Source: G965207335 sp965207335 (GTDB taxonomy: Bacteria; Pseudomonadota; Gammaproteobacteria; PS1; Pseudothioglobaceae). From it: a stretch of DNA of 64,000 nt. Under the pieces are notes generated by a model, which was not told the DNA's origin, searched no databases, and saw only the letters and a program-made list of their open reading frames with translations. Positions within the stretch are counted from its first letter, which is position 1; every line of letters starts with the position of its first letter. This document shows, one piece after another, positions 26,186 through 35,401 of this stretch. Location: positions 496,001-560,000 of the forward strand of contig OZ242267.1 of assembly GCA_965207335.1 (NCBI GenBank), written 5' to 3'. Position numbers and translations under genes: made by a program.

Positions 26186-26883
26186 AACTTAAAATTCTTA
26201 TTTAAAAATGGCAAGTGTCCGCTTTTTAAAACATAATAATCTATGTTTTGCTCTTGATACCATTTACTTATTTTAGCACTAACTAGAGTATCATATTTGC
26301 CTAAAATACCTTGTTTTTGGCATTTTAAGTTCACAAAGTTATCCCTTAAATCATTGGTTAATAAAATATCTAAACCTTGTTGTAATGCATTTATTAAGGT
26401 TTTATATTTAGCAATACTTTCATTAATAGAATTTATGTGTTGTTTATTTCTAGTTTGTAGTCGCACAAAGTTTTGTAAAGTTTTTGTAGTATCAAAGCTT
26501 AACTCTTTGGCAAATTGGATAAGATTATCGCTACTAATACCATATTGCCAATCTTTTTTCTTTATAAAACAAGGGCTTGATGCTAATAAAATTAGTTGTT
26601 TAGTATTTATAATTTCTGCTATTTTAATTGCAATTAAGCCACCTAATGACCAGCCAACAATTATGCTATTTAGTGGAATAATTTTAACTATAACTTTCAG
26701 CCATTTATCTAAACCACCAGCTATAAAATCACTTCTACCAGAGCCGGGTAAATCAAATAATATTACCTGATATTTTTTCTCTAAGTTTTTAATAATACCT
26801 TGAAAAATATCAGCATTAAAACCCCAGCCATGTATTAATACTAAGGGCTGTTTATCATTATTTGTTTTACTATACCATAACAT
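26182..26883 (-). CDS. bioH: Pimeloyl-ACP methyl ester carboxylesterase
   Basis: Removes the methyl ester from pimeloyl-ACP to release the biotin precursor. The alpha/beta-hydrolase has the oxyanion-hole HGWG (18-21), FDLPGSGRSDF, the nucleophile elbow GWSLG with Ser79, an Asp in ILGKYDTLV and His in SGHLPF. The 233-residue length is slightly short for BioH (about 255). It follows bioF on the same strand, separated by a miniature element, the usual bioF-bioH neighbourhood. Confidence 0.85.
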   Translation of the reverse strand: MLWYSKTNNDKQPLVLIHGWGFNADIFQGIIKNLEKKYQVILFDLPGSGRSDFIAGGLDKWLKVIVKIIPLNSIIVGWSLGGLIAIKIAEIINTKQLILLASSPCFIKKKDWQYGISSDNLIQFAKELSFDTTKTLQNFVRLQTRNKQHINSINESIAKYKTLINALQQGLDILLTNDLRDNFVNLKCQKQGILGKYDTLVSAKISKWYQEQNIDYYVLKSGHLPFLNKNFKL

Positions 26884-26901
26884 TTTGCAATGATTTTAAT
26901 A

Positions 26902-27065
26902 GAGATCTTTGCGTAAATAGGAATGATTAGCAGAATTTTGATTTTTACTTAATTGATGATTTTCTATTAATCCTGTCCTAGTTGTTCTAAGGCTAGTTTG
27001 ATAAAAATTATCAAGTGAGTGAAAAGCAGGGTTCTGATGATTATTCATGTTTGTGCAAAGGTCTC
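26902..27065. mobile_element. Miniature inverted-repeat element, long form (copy 3)
   Basis: 164 bp with ends GAGATCTTTGCGTAAA and TTTGTGCAAAGGTCTC, flanked by TAATA on both sides (26897-26901 and 27066-27070). It lies between bioF and bioH and supplies the last six codons and the stop of bioF. Confidence 0.92.
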
Positions 27066-28160
27066 TAATAATAATTTTATATGCTTTTTACTATGTCCTG
27101 CATTAATACTAATTCGCAATCTAGCAGTATTTTTAGCAACTGTTGGATAACGAATAGCACCTAATAAAAAACCTAATTTACGCATCTTTTTTACTATAGT
27201 TAATAATTTAGCATTATCGCCAATAATAATGGGCTGTATTGCGGTATTTGAGCTTTGAATTTGTATGTTATGCAATTTAGCAATATCTTTAAAATATTTG
27301 ATATTACTTACTAGTTTTTGTTGTAAATGCCCTTTTTTGATAATTTCTAAGCTAGTAATACTAGCACAAGCTAGTGCTGGTGCTATTGCTGTTGTGTAAA
27401 TAAATGGTCGTGATTTTTGCATTAAATACTCAATTAACTCATAGCTACCACCAACAAAAGCACCCATAGTACCTAATGCCTTGCCTAAGGTTGCCATATA
27501 AATAGTTTCTGCTGTAAGTTTAGTTTTCTTAATAGCAAAACTATGTGCCCCATCAAGTAGTAAATAGCTATTATAGCGTTTAGCCATATCTTGTAAAGCC
27601 TTAACATCAGCATTATCGCCGTCCATGCTAAAAACTACATCACTAGCTATTAGTCCACAATTATTATTTTTACTTAATTTTTGTAGTTTTTTTTCTGCAA
27701 GTAGTAAATTTTTATGAGGATACCTATTAATATCTATGTTTATTAAAAAATTAGCATCAATTAATGAAGCATGATTTAGTTTATCTTGTAAAACCCAATC
27801 AATATCATCTCTTAATGCAGAAAAAACCCCCAAATTAGCCATATATCCTGTGGAAAATAATAATACTTTTTCGCACTGTAAATAATCTGCTAAGGCTTTT
27901 TCTAAGTCTTCATGTGCTTGAAAATGTCCGCTTAATAAATGCGATGCACCACTACCTACACCATATTTTTTAACGGCATTTATAAAAGATTGTTTGATAG
28001 TATTATCATTTGCTAATGATAAATAATCATTGCTAGAAAAATTAATTAATTTTTTTCCACCAATTATAATTTCAACACCCTGTGCTGTTGTTAATGCTTC
28101 TTTATAGCGATAAAGATTATTGTCTTGTAGCTTTTGTAATTTCAAGGCAAAATCTATCAT
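27045..28160 (-). CDS. bioF: 8-amino-7-oxononanoate synthase
   Basis: PLP-dependent condensation of pimeloyl-ACP with alanine in biotin synthesis. Substrate and cofactor signatures are NFSSNDYLSLA, GSGASHLLSGH, LLDGAHSF and TLGKALGTMGAFVGG with the Schiff-base lysine. At 371 residues it is a little short. The final residues ETFAQT and the TGA lie inside a miniature element, so the original C-terminus was replaced at insertion. The catalytic core is intact, so the enzyme should work. Confidence 0.95.
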   Translation of the reverse strand: MIDFALKLQKLQDNNLYRYKEALTTAQGVEIIIGGKKLINFSSNDYLSLANDNTIKQSFINAVKKYGVGSGASHLLSGHFQAHEDLEKALADYLQCEKVLLFSTGYMANLGVFSALRDDIDWVLQDKLNHASLIDANFLINIDINRYPHKNLLLAEKKLQKLSKNNNCGLIASDVVFSMDGDNADVKALQDMAKRYNSYLLLDGAHSFAIKKTKLTAETIYMATLGKALGTMGAFVGGSYELIEYLMQKSRPFIYTTAIAPALACASITSLEIIKKGHLQQKLVSNIKYFKDIAKLHNIQIQSSNTAIQPIIIGDNAKLLTIVKKMRKLGFLLGAIRYPTVAKNTARLRISINAGHSKKHIKLLLETFAQT

Positions 28161-28196
28161 ATTTCTACCACTTTACAAAAAATAGTTATTTAGTTT

Positions 28197-28979
28197 TTAT
28201 GTTGATAAATTACTAAGTGGCGATGAGGCACTTGCATATTGTTTTTTCTCCATTCTACCTGCTAAATACGATGCTCTACCAGCAATAATAGCATGTTTCA
28301 TCGCTTTTGCCATAATAATTGGATTACCAGCATTAGCAATAGCAGAGTTCATTAACACACCATCACAACCTAACTCCATAGCAAGAGTAGCATCTGATGC
28401 ACAACCTATACCAGCATCAAGTAATATCGGCACGCTAGCTTGTTGTATTATAAGCTTAATATGGTAAGGATTACTAATACCCATACCAGAGCCAATTAAA
28501 GAAGCAAGTGGCATAATAGCAACACAGCCTATATCTTCTAACATTTTTGCCACTATTATATCATCATTAGTATATACCATAACATCAAAGCCATCATTAA
28601 CTAATTCTTTTGCTGCTATTAGTGTTTCTGGTATATTTGGATATAGAGTCTTTTTATCACCTAATACTTCTAACTTTACTAAGCTATGTCCATTTAATAA
28701 TTCTCTGGCTAATTTACAAGTTCTAACAGCATCTTTGGCATTATAACACCCAGCAGTATTAGGTAGTATTGTATATTTTTGAGGTGATATAACTTCAAGT
28801 AAATTAGGCTCGTTGGTATTTTGCCCAATATTTGTTCTTCTTATAGCAACGGTAATAATATCCGCTCCACTAGCCTGTGTTGCTAATTTTGTTTGTTCTA
28901 AGTCCTTATACTTTCCAGAGCCAACCAACAATCTAGAATTATAAACTTTACCAGCTATTTTAAACTCACTATCTTGCAT
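28197..28979 (-). CDS. thiG: Thiazole synthase
   Basis: Forms the thiazole phosphate of thiamine from deoxyxylulose phosphate, dehydroglycine and ThiS thiocarboxylate. The TIM-barrel protein has RLLVGSGKYKD, TIVAI-type VAIRRTN with the active-site region, NTAGCYNAKDAVR and GIGCASDATLAMELGCDGVL. The 260-residue length is typical. thiS, thiH and thiO are not adjacent; thiL is elsewhere in the window. No thiamine riboswitch could be seen in the short leader. Confidence 0.95.
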   Translation of the reverse strand: MQDSEFKIAGKVYNSRLLVGSGKYKDLEQTKLATQASGADIITVAIRRTNIGQNTNEPNLLEVISPQKYTILPNTAGCYNAKDAVRTCKLARELLNGHSLVKLEVLGDKKTLYPNIPETLIAAKELVNDGFDVMVYTNDDIIVAKMLEDIGCVAIMPLASLIGSGMGISNPYHIKLIIQQASVPILLDAGIGCASDATLAMELGCDGVLMNSAIANAGNPIIMAKAMKHAIIAGRASYLAGRMEKKQYASASSPLSNLST

Positions 28980-29023
28980 AATAAATAATCAATAAATACC
29001 AAAATATTATAGAGTGTTTTTTA

Positions 29024-29187
29024 GAGACTTTTGCATGAATATGGGTGATTAGCAAAAAATTCAATTTTTGCCGAATTAGTGATTATATTAAACTTTGTCC
29101 TAGCAGGGCTAAGGCTGGGTTTAATAAAATTGCTAAGTTGGTGAAAAGTGGGTTTTTGATGGTTATTCATGTTTATGCAAAGGTCTC
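29024..29187. mobile_element. Miniature inverted-repeat element, long form (copy 4)
   Basis: 164 bp with ends GAGACTTTTGCATGAA and TTTATGCAAAGGTCTC. Flanks TTTTA and TTTTC match at four of five positions. It lies between thiG and the RM operon, whose first gene starts 121 bp to the right. Confidence 0.88.
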
Positions 29188-29308
29188 TTTTCATAATATT
29201 AACTAAATAGTTTGGTTATTTTATTTTTATTCAAATATAAAAGCCTAAAATGTATTGGTTTATGATAAAAAGAATGTTGTTATAGAATTATAAATTTTTA
29301 AAAAATAA

Positions 29309-31108
29309 ATGCCAAAAATAAAAGACATCCCAAAAGTTGATAGACCGCGAGAAAAGCTGTTAAAAAAAGGCGAGAGTGCCTTATCAAAAAGTGACTTATT
29401 AGCTATTTTATTAGGTAGCGGTATTAAGGGTATCAATGTTACGGAATTATCAAAAACCGTTATTAGAAAATTTAGTAAAAACTTTTTAACTATTAGTGTT
29501 AATGATTTATTAACTATTAAAGGTATTGGTAAGGTTAAAGCATTACAAATCTATTCTGCTATTGCTTTAGTTAAGAGATTTTATAAAGAGAGCAATACTA
29601 GCGAGTTAATTATTAAAAGCCACGAAGAAATTTTAACACTAACTCATTATTTAAAATCTAAGAAAAAAGAGTATTTAGTATGTTTATATTTGGATGCTAG
29701 AAATGCACTAATTAAACAAGAAACTCTAAGTATTGGTTTATTAGATAAAAGTTTAATCCACCCAAGAGAAGTTTTTAGCGAAGCTTTAAAAAATAATGCT
29801 GCTAGTGTTATTTTAGTCCATAACCATCCAAGTGGTAAACCAGACCCAAGTAAAAAAGATAAAGAAATTGCCAAAAATATATCAAAAGCAGGGCAAATTA
29901 TGGGCATTCCTGTGCTAGATTTTATAATTATTGCTAAAAATGGACATTATAGTTTTTTTCAAGAACTAAAAGGCGACAATGATATTGATTATGTTGCAGA
30001 AGGCTTCCAAGTAGGATTATTTGATTTGTTAGAAGAAGAGAAACCTTTTTACAATAAGAACAAGATATACAAAGTAGAAAAACATTATTTTCAACAAAAC
30101 AAATATAAAAAAGGCTGTTTTCAATTACAAAATAGACGATACTTAGGTAATAAATATAAATTATTAGGATTTATTGAAGATATTGTTAGTCAAAAATGCA
30201 GTGATATAAAATCATTTTGTGATATTTTTGCTGGTACAGGTGTTGTGGGTGAACGGTTTAATAATAAATATGTTAGTGTTATTTCCAATGATTTTTTATC
30301 TGCAAATTATGCGTGTTTGCAAACATTTCTAAACACAACAGAAACTATAAATATAGAAGAAAAAATACAGCATTTAAACGCTATACCTCAAACTGAAAAC
30401 TACTTTTCAGAACATTTTGGAAATCGTTACTTTTCTATAGAAAACGCTAAAAAAATTGGTGCAATTAGAGAAGAGATAAGCAATATTACTAATAATCAAA
30501 AAGAAAGTAATATTTTAATTTGCTCTTTGTTGTATGCAGTTGATAAAGTAGCTAATACCGTTGGGCATTACGATGCTTTTCGTAAAAAAATGGATTCAAC
30601 TAAGCCCATTAGCCTACTTATTCCAAATATTGATTATTCACACAATTTAAATAATAAAGTCTATCAAGAAGATGCCAATCAATTAATTAAAAAAATATCT
30701 TGTGATGTACTTTATATTGACCCACCTTATAATTCACGACAATACTCTGATGCATACCATTTATTAGATAACTTAACAGAATGGAAAAAGCCAGATGTTA
30801 TTGGTATTGGCAAAAAAATGGATAGAAAACACATTAAAAGTGATTATTGCTTAAAAAATGCAACAAATACATTTGCAGATTTAATAAATAATGCTAATTG
30901 CAAACATATTTTGTTTTCGTACAATAATACAAAAGATTCAAAAGATGATCGTTCAAATGCTAGAATTAATGATGATGATATTTTGCATATTTTGAGTAAT
31001 AAAGGTAATGTTGATATTTTTGAGCGAGATTATCGAGCTTTTACTGCAGGTAAAAGTAATGGGAATGGAAATACAGAGCGAGTTTTTTATTGTGAGGTTA
31101 AAAAATGA
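29309..31108 (+). CDS. RadC-D12 class DNA adenine methyltransferase fusion
   Basis: 599 residues. Residues 1-225 are a complete RadC/JAB protein: UPF0758 helix-hairpin-helix region (LTIKGIGKVKALQI) and JAMM motif HNHPSGKPDPSKKD (His171, His173, Asp184). After a linker (about 226-270) comes a D12-class (Dam-like) adenine methyltransferase with RRYLGNKYKLL (277-287), SAM motif DIFAGTGVVGERF (305-317) and catalytic DPPY (471-474). The methyltransferase would protect one strand of the site cut by the downstream AlwI-family endonuclease. RadC domains are usually separate genes of uncertain function, so the fusion is unusual. First gene of a plus-strand operon; the next gene starts 4 bp before its stop. 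Confidence 0.88.
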   Translation: MPKIKDIPKVDRPREKLLKKGESALSKSDLLAILLGSGIKGINVTELSKTVIRKFSKNFLTISVNDLLTIKGIGKVKALQIYSAIALVKRFYKESNTSELIIKSHEEILTLTHYLKSKKKEYLVCLYLDARNALIKQETLSIGLLDKSLIHPREVFSEALKNNAASVILVHNHPSGKPDPSKKDKEIAKNISKAGQIMGIPVLDFIIIAKNGHYSFFQELKGDNDIDYVAEGFQVGLFDLLEEEKPFYNKNKIYKVEKHYFQQNKYKKGCFQLQNRRYLGNKYKLLGFIEDIVSQKCSDIKSFCDIFAGTGVVGERFNNKYVSVISNDFLSANYACLQTFLNTTETINIEEKIQHLNAIPQTENYFSEHFGNRYFSIENAKKIGAIREEISNITNNQKESNILICSLLYAVDKVANTVGHYDAFRKKMDSTKPISLLIPNIDYSHNLNNKVYQEDANQLIKKISCDVLYIDPPYNSRQYSDAYHLLDNLTEWKKPDVIGIGKKMDRKHIKSDYCLKNATNTFADLINNANCKHILFSYNNTKDSKDDRSNARINDDDILHILSNKGNVDIFERDYRAFTAGKSNGNGNTERVFYCEVKK

Positions 31109-31680
31109 ATGAAGAAATAAATAAATTGCAACAAGATATATCAGAGTCTAATGAAATTAAGCCACATATAATTGATGTGGACTTGTTAGAAAGTCAATCT
31201 GGAAAAATTATAAATTTGCTTAATAGCAATGATGCTACTAGTGAAACATTAAATAATCAATATTACCATGTTAAATTTAAAGAGCCTATATACATACATG
31301 AAATTATATTCACCCCCGAAATTGAGGGTAATTTGCTAGGAATGGAAATTAAATATATTGATTTCAAAGATGAAAAATCAACAATAATATTTACTAAAAA
31401 AGAATATACTACGGCAACACCAAGAGCAGTTATTAAAGAATTTAAAATTAAGCCTAAAAAGAAATTTTTACAAAAAACAAAATTAAAAAAAATTGAATTA
31501 CTTGGTTTTTTAATTGAAGATTTTGATTCTATAAGCACAAAAATTGAAGAAGTTGGCAGTTATAAAGAAAACATACAAGGAAAATTTAATGAATTAATAG
31601 CAAAGAATAATGAACATAATAGCAAAGAGGACAGATTTAATGAATTAAATAAATCTATACCACAATTAGAAAAAAGATAA
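31105..31680 (+). CDS. Coiled-coil membrane protein of the RM operon, N-terminal part
   Basis: The first 191 codons of what appears to be one gene broken by a frameshift. Residues about 20-140 look beta-rich and globular (LLGMEIKYIDFKDEKS); about 145 onward is a coiled coil. Translation stops just after an A6 run (31670-31675). The +1 frame becomes open exactly there (it is closed by TAG at 31667) and continues the coiled coil to 32362. The start ATG overlaps the end of the methyltransferase fusion gene. Family unknown. Confidence 0.65.
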   Translation: MNEEINKLQQDISESNEIKPHIIDVDLLESQSGKIINLLNSNDATSETLNNQYYHVKFKEPIYIHEIIFTPEIEGNLLGMEIKYIDFKDEKSTIIFTKKEYTTATPRAVIKEFKIKPKKKFLQKTKLKKIELLGFLIEDFDSISTKIEEVGSYKENIQGKFNELIAKNNEHNSKEDRFNELNKSIPQLEKR

Positions 31681-32362
31681 AACAAAGTTTGAGGAGGAAG
31701 TAAATTCTTTAGAAGCTAAAAGAAAGTTATTGAAGGAGGATAACAAAATTATAGAAGACAGCACATCACAACTTAACGCAAAATCTGATAATCTTAATAA
31801 AGAAATACCAAAACAAGAAAGGGAGCTAAAAGAATTGATAGCAGATAAAAACATATTTTCTACCGAAATGGCTGAATATGTCAAACAAGCAGATAGACAT
31901 ATTAGGACATACTTATTTTTATCTATTATTCCTTGGCTTTTAATAGCCTGTATTTCATATATTATATTTACTAATGCAGCTGATTTATCCACAATATATA
32001 ATAAGCTTGATGATGTAGAGGTATTTACTATATTTTGGACAAGATTGCCATTTGCATTAATAACTATTTCTATACTATTTGTCTCTTATGAAGTATCAAA
32101 AACTTTTGTTCAAAATATAATGAGAATACAATCTCAAAAAAGAGTATTTGCAAAAATAGGAATTGTGGCAAAAGATGTTGCAGATAGTTCAATTGTAGAT
32201 TTGGATAATCTAACTGATAACGAAAAATTTGAATTAAGAACAAAATTAAAAATGGACCTATTAAAAGCACATTTAAGTAATGATATTGGCGAAAATTACG
32301 AGTATAAAATAAAAACATCCTTGTTGAGCCATTTTAAATTATTTAGCAAAAAACCTGAATAA
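31670..32362 (+). CDS. Coiled-coil membrane protein of the RM operon, C-terminal part
   Basis: Continuation in the +1 frame. The coiled coil (through KELIADKNIFSTEMAEY) is followed by two transmembrane helices (LFLSIIPWLLIACISYIIF and PFALITISILFVSYEV) and a cytoplasmic helical tail. No ATG starts this part; the best independent start is a TTG at 31730. It is therefore either joined to the upstream part by slippage on the A6 run, or the gene is a recent pseudogene, or one base is wrong in the assembly. It ends 7 bp before the endonuclease gene. Confidence 0.6.
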   Translation, partial: KKDKTKFEEEVNSLEAKRKLLKEDNKIIEDSTSQLNAKSDNLNKEIPKQERELKELIADKNIFSTEMAEYVKQADRHIRTYLFLSIIPWLLIACISYIIFTNAADLSTIYNKLDDVEVFTIFWTRLPFALITISILFVSYEVSKTFVQNIMRIQSQKRVFAKIGIVAKDVADSSIVDLDNLTDNEKFELRTKLKMDLLKAHLSNDIGENYEYKIKTSLLSHFKLFSKKPE

Positions 32363-32369
32363 GAAAACT

Positions 32370-34169
32370 ATGAAAAAACTTTGGTCAATATCAACAACGA
32401 TTAGAAACCCAAATAGATTAAAAAACTTTTTAATCGTATTAAAGCAAATGGATGGCAAAGAATGGACAAAAAATAATAAAATAAAATTTCAAATTAGACT
32501 TATTCAAAATAGATTTTATGGATTTAGAAAAACTCAATTTTATAATGGTCTAACGCAACAACAAATAGACTTAATAGATGACATAAATAACCCTATATCA
32601 TTTGAGCAAGCAGAAGAAATATTTAATAAAAAACAATATGTTGATCCTGCTATGAGAGGCAGAACTTCATACAAGCCTCTTGAAAAAATGGGCTTAGTTT
32701 GCATTATTGATAGTAAAATAAAAATAACGGATTTAGGACATTATTTATTAAGTGACAATTATGACCTTGGCGAATTATTTTTTAAAAGTTTTTTGAAATG
32801 GCAGTATCCAAACCCAGTAGATAAAGAATTTAAAGATAACAGCATTTACAATTTAAAACCTTTTGTTTTAACTTTGCATTTAATTAATGAAGTTAATAAA
32901 ATTTGTAGAGTAAAAAATATTACAGAAAAGGGAATATCAAAGCTTGAATTTGAATTATTTGCTTTGACTCTACTTAATTACAATAGTTTATCATCGCAAG
33001 CTAAAAAACTAATTAAATTTAGATTAGATTTAGTAAAAATAATAAAGCACAAAGACAAAAGTACTTTTATAGAAAAACATAAAAAAACTCTTGCGTTAGA
33101 GTTTAGCAATATTAAACATTCACAAGATTATGCTGATAATGCTATAAGATATTTTAGATATACTCGTTATATTTATATTAGAGGTGGTGGTTTTTATATT
33201 GATTTAGAACCTCGTAGAATGATTGAAATTAATAGTTTATTAAAAGTAGATAATGGCAGTAGTCAAGCATTTACAAAAGATAAATATATTTCATACATAT
33301 CTAATATTAACTTACCTATTTTACCTTGGGAAACTAAAAAAACACTAACTGATATTTATCATAAATTGATAGAAGATATTAATATTTTAGAAGTTAAATT
33401 AAATAAAAAAACCTCTAATTTTAAATTATTATCTAGCATTAATAATTTTAAAAATACAATAAATAAATTAAGAGAGTACAGAACAGAATTACAAAATTTA
33501 ATACTTAAAAATGATTTAACCGATATTTCAAAAATAGATGAAGTAGTAGAAAAATTAACCAACATCAAAAAACTAGATTTAAAACCAAGTATAGCACTAG
33601 AAAAATATATAACAATGGCTTTGAATATCATTAATGATGCCATAGAAATAAAAGCCAATTCAATTGTGGGGGACGATAACGAATTTATCTTTACCGCACC
33701 TGCTAATAAACCAGATATAGAATGTAGTTACAATAGTTTTAATTCTATTTGTGAAGTTACCATGCTAACTGGTAGAAACCAATGGCACAATGAAGGACAG
33801 CCAGTTATGAGGCATTTCAGGGATTTCGAAAATAATTCAACAAATAACAGTAATTATTGCTTATTTGTTGCTCCAAAAATACATCGTGATACTATAAATA
33901 CTTATTGGACTTCCGCCAAGTATGAATATGAGGGTACTAAACAAAAAATAGTGCCATTTACAATAAGTCAAATTATTGAAATATTAAATATAGCTAAAAA
34001 AATACGAACTAATAACACAACCTTATCACATTTACAATTTCAGCATTTATTAGATAATATTTTAGAATTAACAAATAATGTTAGTAATTCAGATGATTGG
34101 TTAAGACAAATTCCAGTTTGTATATCTACTTGGAAAAATAATATTATTGGGACATTACATGAAAACTAA
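32370..34169 (+). CDS. AlwI-family type II restriction endonuclease
   Basis: 599 residues beginning LWSISTTIRNPNRLKNFL, the N-terminal signature of AlwI-type endonucleases. The C-terminal half has PDIECSYN...CEVTMLTGRNQWHNEGQP, matching the family's PD-(D/E)xK-like centre (acidic residue then E-V-T). AlwI recognises the asymmetric GGATC and cuts to one side; asymmetric sites need two methyltransferases, and two are present in this operon. The actual site of this enzyme is inferred, not shown. The next gene overlaps by 11 bp. Confidence 0.85.
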   Translation: MKKLWSISTTIRNPNRLKNFLIVLKQMDGKEWTKNNKIKFQIRLIQNRFYGFRKTQFYNGLTQQQIDLIDDINNPISFEQAEEIFNKKQYVDPAMRGRTSYKPLEKMGLVCIIDSKIKITDLGHYLLSDNYDLGELFFKSFLKWQYPNPVDKEFKDNSIYNLKPFVLTLHLINEVNKICRVKNITEKGISKLEFELFALTLLNYNSLSSQAKKLIKFRLDLVKIIKHKDKSTFIEKHKKTLALEFSNIKHSQDYADNAIRYFRYTRYIYIRGGGFYIDLEPRRMIEINSLLKVDNGSSQAFTKDKYISYISNINLPILPWETKKTLTDIYHKLIEDINILEVKLNKKTSNFKLLSSINNFKNTINKLREYRTELQNLILKNDLTDISKIDEVVEKLTNIKKLDLKPSIALEKYITMALNIINDAIEIKANSIVGDDNEFIFTAPANKPDIECSYNSFNSICEVTMLTGRNQWHNEGQPVMRHFRDFENNSTNNSNYCLFVAPKIHRDTINTYWTSAKYEYEGTKQKIVPFTISQIIEILNIAKKIRTNNTTLSHLQFQHLLDNILELTNNVSNSDDWLRQIPVCISTWKNNIIGTLHEN

Positions 34170-35031
34170 TATTATTTATAACAATGATTGCATAAAAACT
34201 CTTAATACAAAAATTGATAAAAATTCTATTGATTTAATCTTTGCAGACCCGCCTTATAATTTATCAGGTAATGGCTTAAAGTGGCAAGGAAATAAAACAG
34301 GTGGTGATTGGTATATGGTTAATGAGCATTGGGATAAAATGACTTCATCTGAATATATGCAATTTAGTAAAAAATGGATTAGTTCTTGTAGTAAAGTATT
34401 AAAAAATACAGGCTCAATTTACATTGCTTGTAGTTATCATAATATTGGTGAAATGATGATGATTTTAAAAAAACTTAATTTTAAAATTAACAATATTATT
34501 ACTTGGTACAAAACTAATTCCATGCCTAATATGACCAAACGCATTTTTACCCATTCAACAGAATTTATTATTTGGGCAGTAAAAGGAAAGGGATGGACTT
34601 TTAATTATGAAATGTTAAAAGACATTAATCCAGAAAAACAAAAAAATGGAGATAAAAAACAAATGCGTGATTTTTGGCAAATTCCATTAGTGCAAGGATG
34701 TGAGCGTATAAAAGGTTATGACGGTAAGGCATTACACCCAACACAAAAACCAGAAGAAATGCTAAAAAGAATTATTTTAGCCAGTTCTAATAAGGGCGAT
34801 ATTGTGCTTGATCCATTTTCTGGTAGTGGGACAACAATTTTTATAGCAAGAAAGTATGAAAGAAATTGGATAGGTATTGAAAATAATAATAACTATGTAA
34901 AAATATCTAAACAAAGAATGCAAAAAATTAAAATTGTTGAAATCAAATTAAAATCAAATATGTTAGAAATCAAAGAAAAATCAAAGCAAAATCAAAAAAG
35001 TAAGGAAATCAAAAAAATCAGTATAACTTGA
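34159..35031 (+). CDS. DNA adenine methyltransferase of the AlwI-type system
   Basis: Beta-class methyltransferase with N-terminal motif IV FADPPYNLSGNG and C-terminal SAM motif VLDPFSGSGTTIFIA. The ATG at 34159 (MKTNIIYNNDCIKTL) overlaps the endonuclease stop by 11 bp, which keeps restriction and protection coupled. It probably methylates the strand not covered by the RadC-D12 fusion. The C-terminus after residue about 255 is a Lys-rich tail of low complexity. Confidence 0.88.
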   Translation: MKTNIIYNNDCIKTLNTKIDKNSIDLIFADPPYNLSGNGLKWQGNKTGGDWYMVNEHWDKMTSSEYMQFSKKWISSCSKVLKNTGSIYIACSYHNIGEMMMILKKLNFKINNIITWYKTNSMPNMTKRIFTHSTEFIIWAVKGKGWTFNYEMLKDINPEKQKNGDKKQMRDFWQIPLVQGCERIKGYDGKALHPTQKPEEMLKRIILASSNKGDIVLDPFSGSGTTIFIARKYERNWIGIENNNNYVKISKQRMQKIKIVEIKLKSNMLEIKEKSKQNQKSKEIKKISIT

Positions 35032-35052
35032 ATTACAATAAACCACAACCCC

Positions 35053-35079
35053 ATAACAAGCCTTGCCTGTTATAACAGT
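35053..35079. repeat. Inverted repeat flanking mazEF, left copy
   Basis: ATAACAAGCCTTGCCTGTTAT is the exact reverse complement of 35758-35778; similarity extends a few bases further (ACTGT on the outer side, with one indel). Each copy is also imperfectly self-complementary and could act as a terminator for the RM operon. Confidence 0.8.
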
Positions 35080-35155
35080 ATTACAATAAAGTTACAATAT
35101 AATTGATTTTTTGATTATAATGTATTTACTATGTATTAACAAAATAGGATATATA

Positions 35156-35401
35156 ATGCAGATAGAAAAAGAAGTACATAAACAAGGTAATAGTTTAGCA
35201 ATTAGAATGTCAGGCATATTAAAAAAAGCACTTGATTTGAAAGAAGGTGATTTATTGACAATTACAATAAAAAAAGATGGTTTTTATGCAACTAAAGTTA
35301 AACAAAAACGCTGGAGTGAAAAAGAATTATTGGCAAACATAAATGTAAATAATGCTCATACTGATTTAGTGCCTAATTTATTAAGTAATGAGTACGAGTA
35401 A
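35156..35401 (+). CDS. mazE: MazE-like antitoxin
   Basis: From the ATG at 35156, preceded by AGGATAT, the 81-residue product starts MQIEKEVHKQGNSLAIRMSG, an AbrB/SpoVT swapped-hairpin DNA-binding domain typical of MazE, with LDLKEGDLLTITIKKDG. The C-terminal tail should wrap around and inhibit the toxin. It overlaps the toxin gene by 14 bp and is expected to repress their shared promoter. The extended upstream start at 35111 has no family support. Confidence 0.85.
   Translation: MQIEKEVHKQGNSLAIRMSGILKKALDLKEGDLLTITIKKDGFYATKVKQKRWSEKELLANINVNNAHTDLVPNLLSNEYE

Noticed and set aside
28980..29023. Thiamine riboswitch before thiG
   Set aside because: Only 44 bp separate thiG from the miniature element and no TPP-aptamer core (CUGAGA) is visible.
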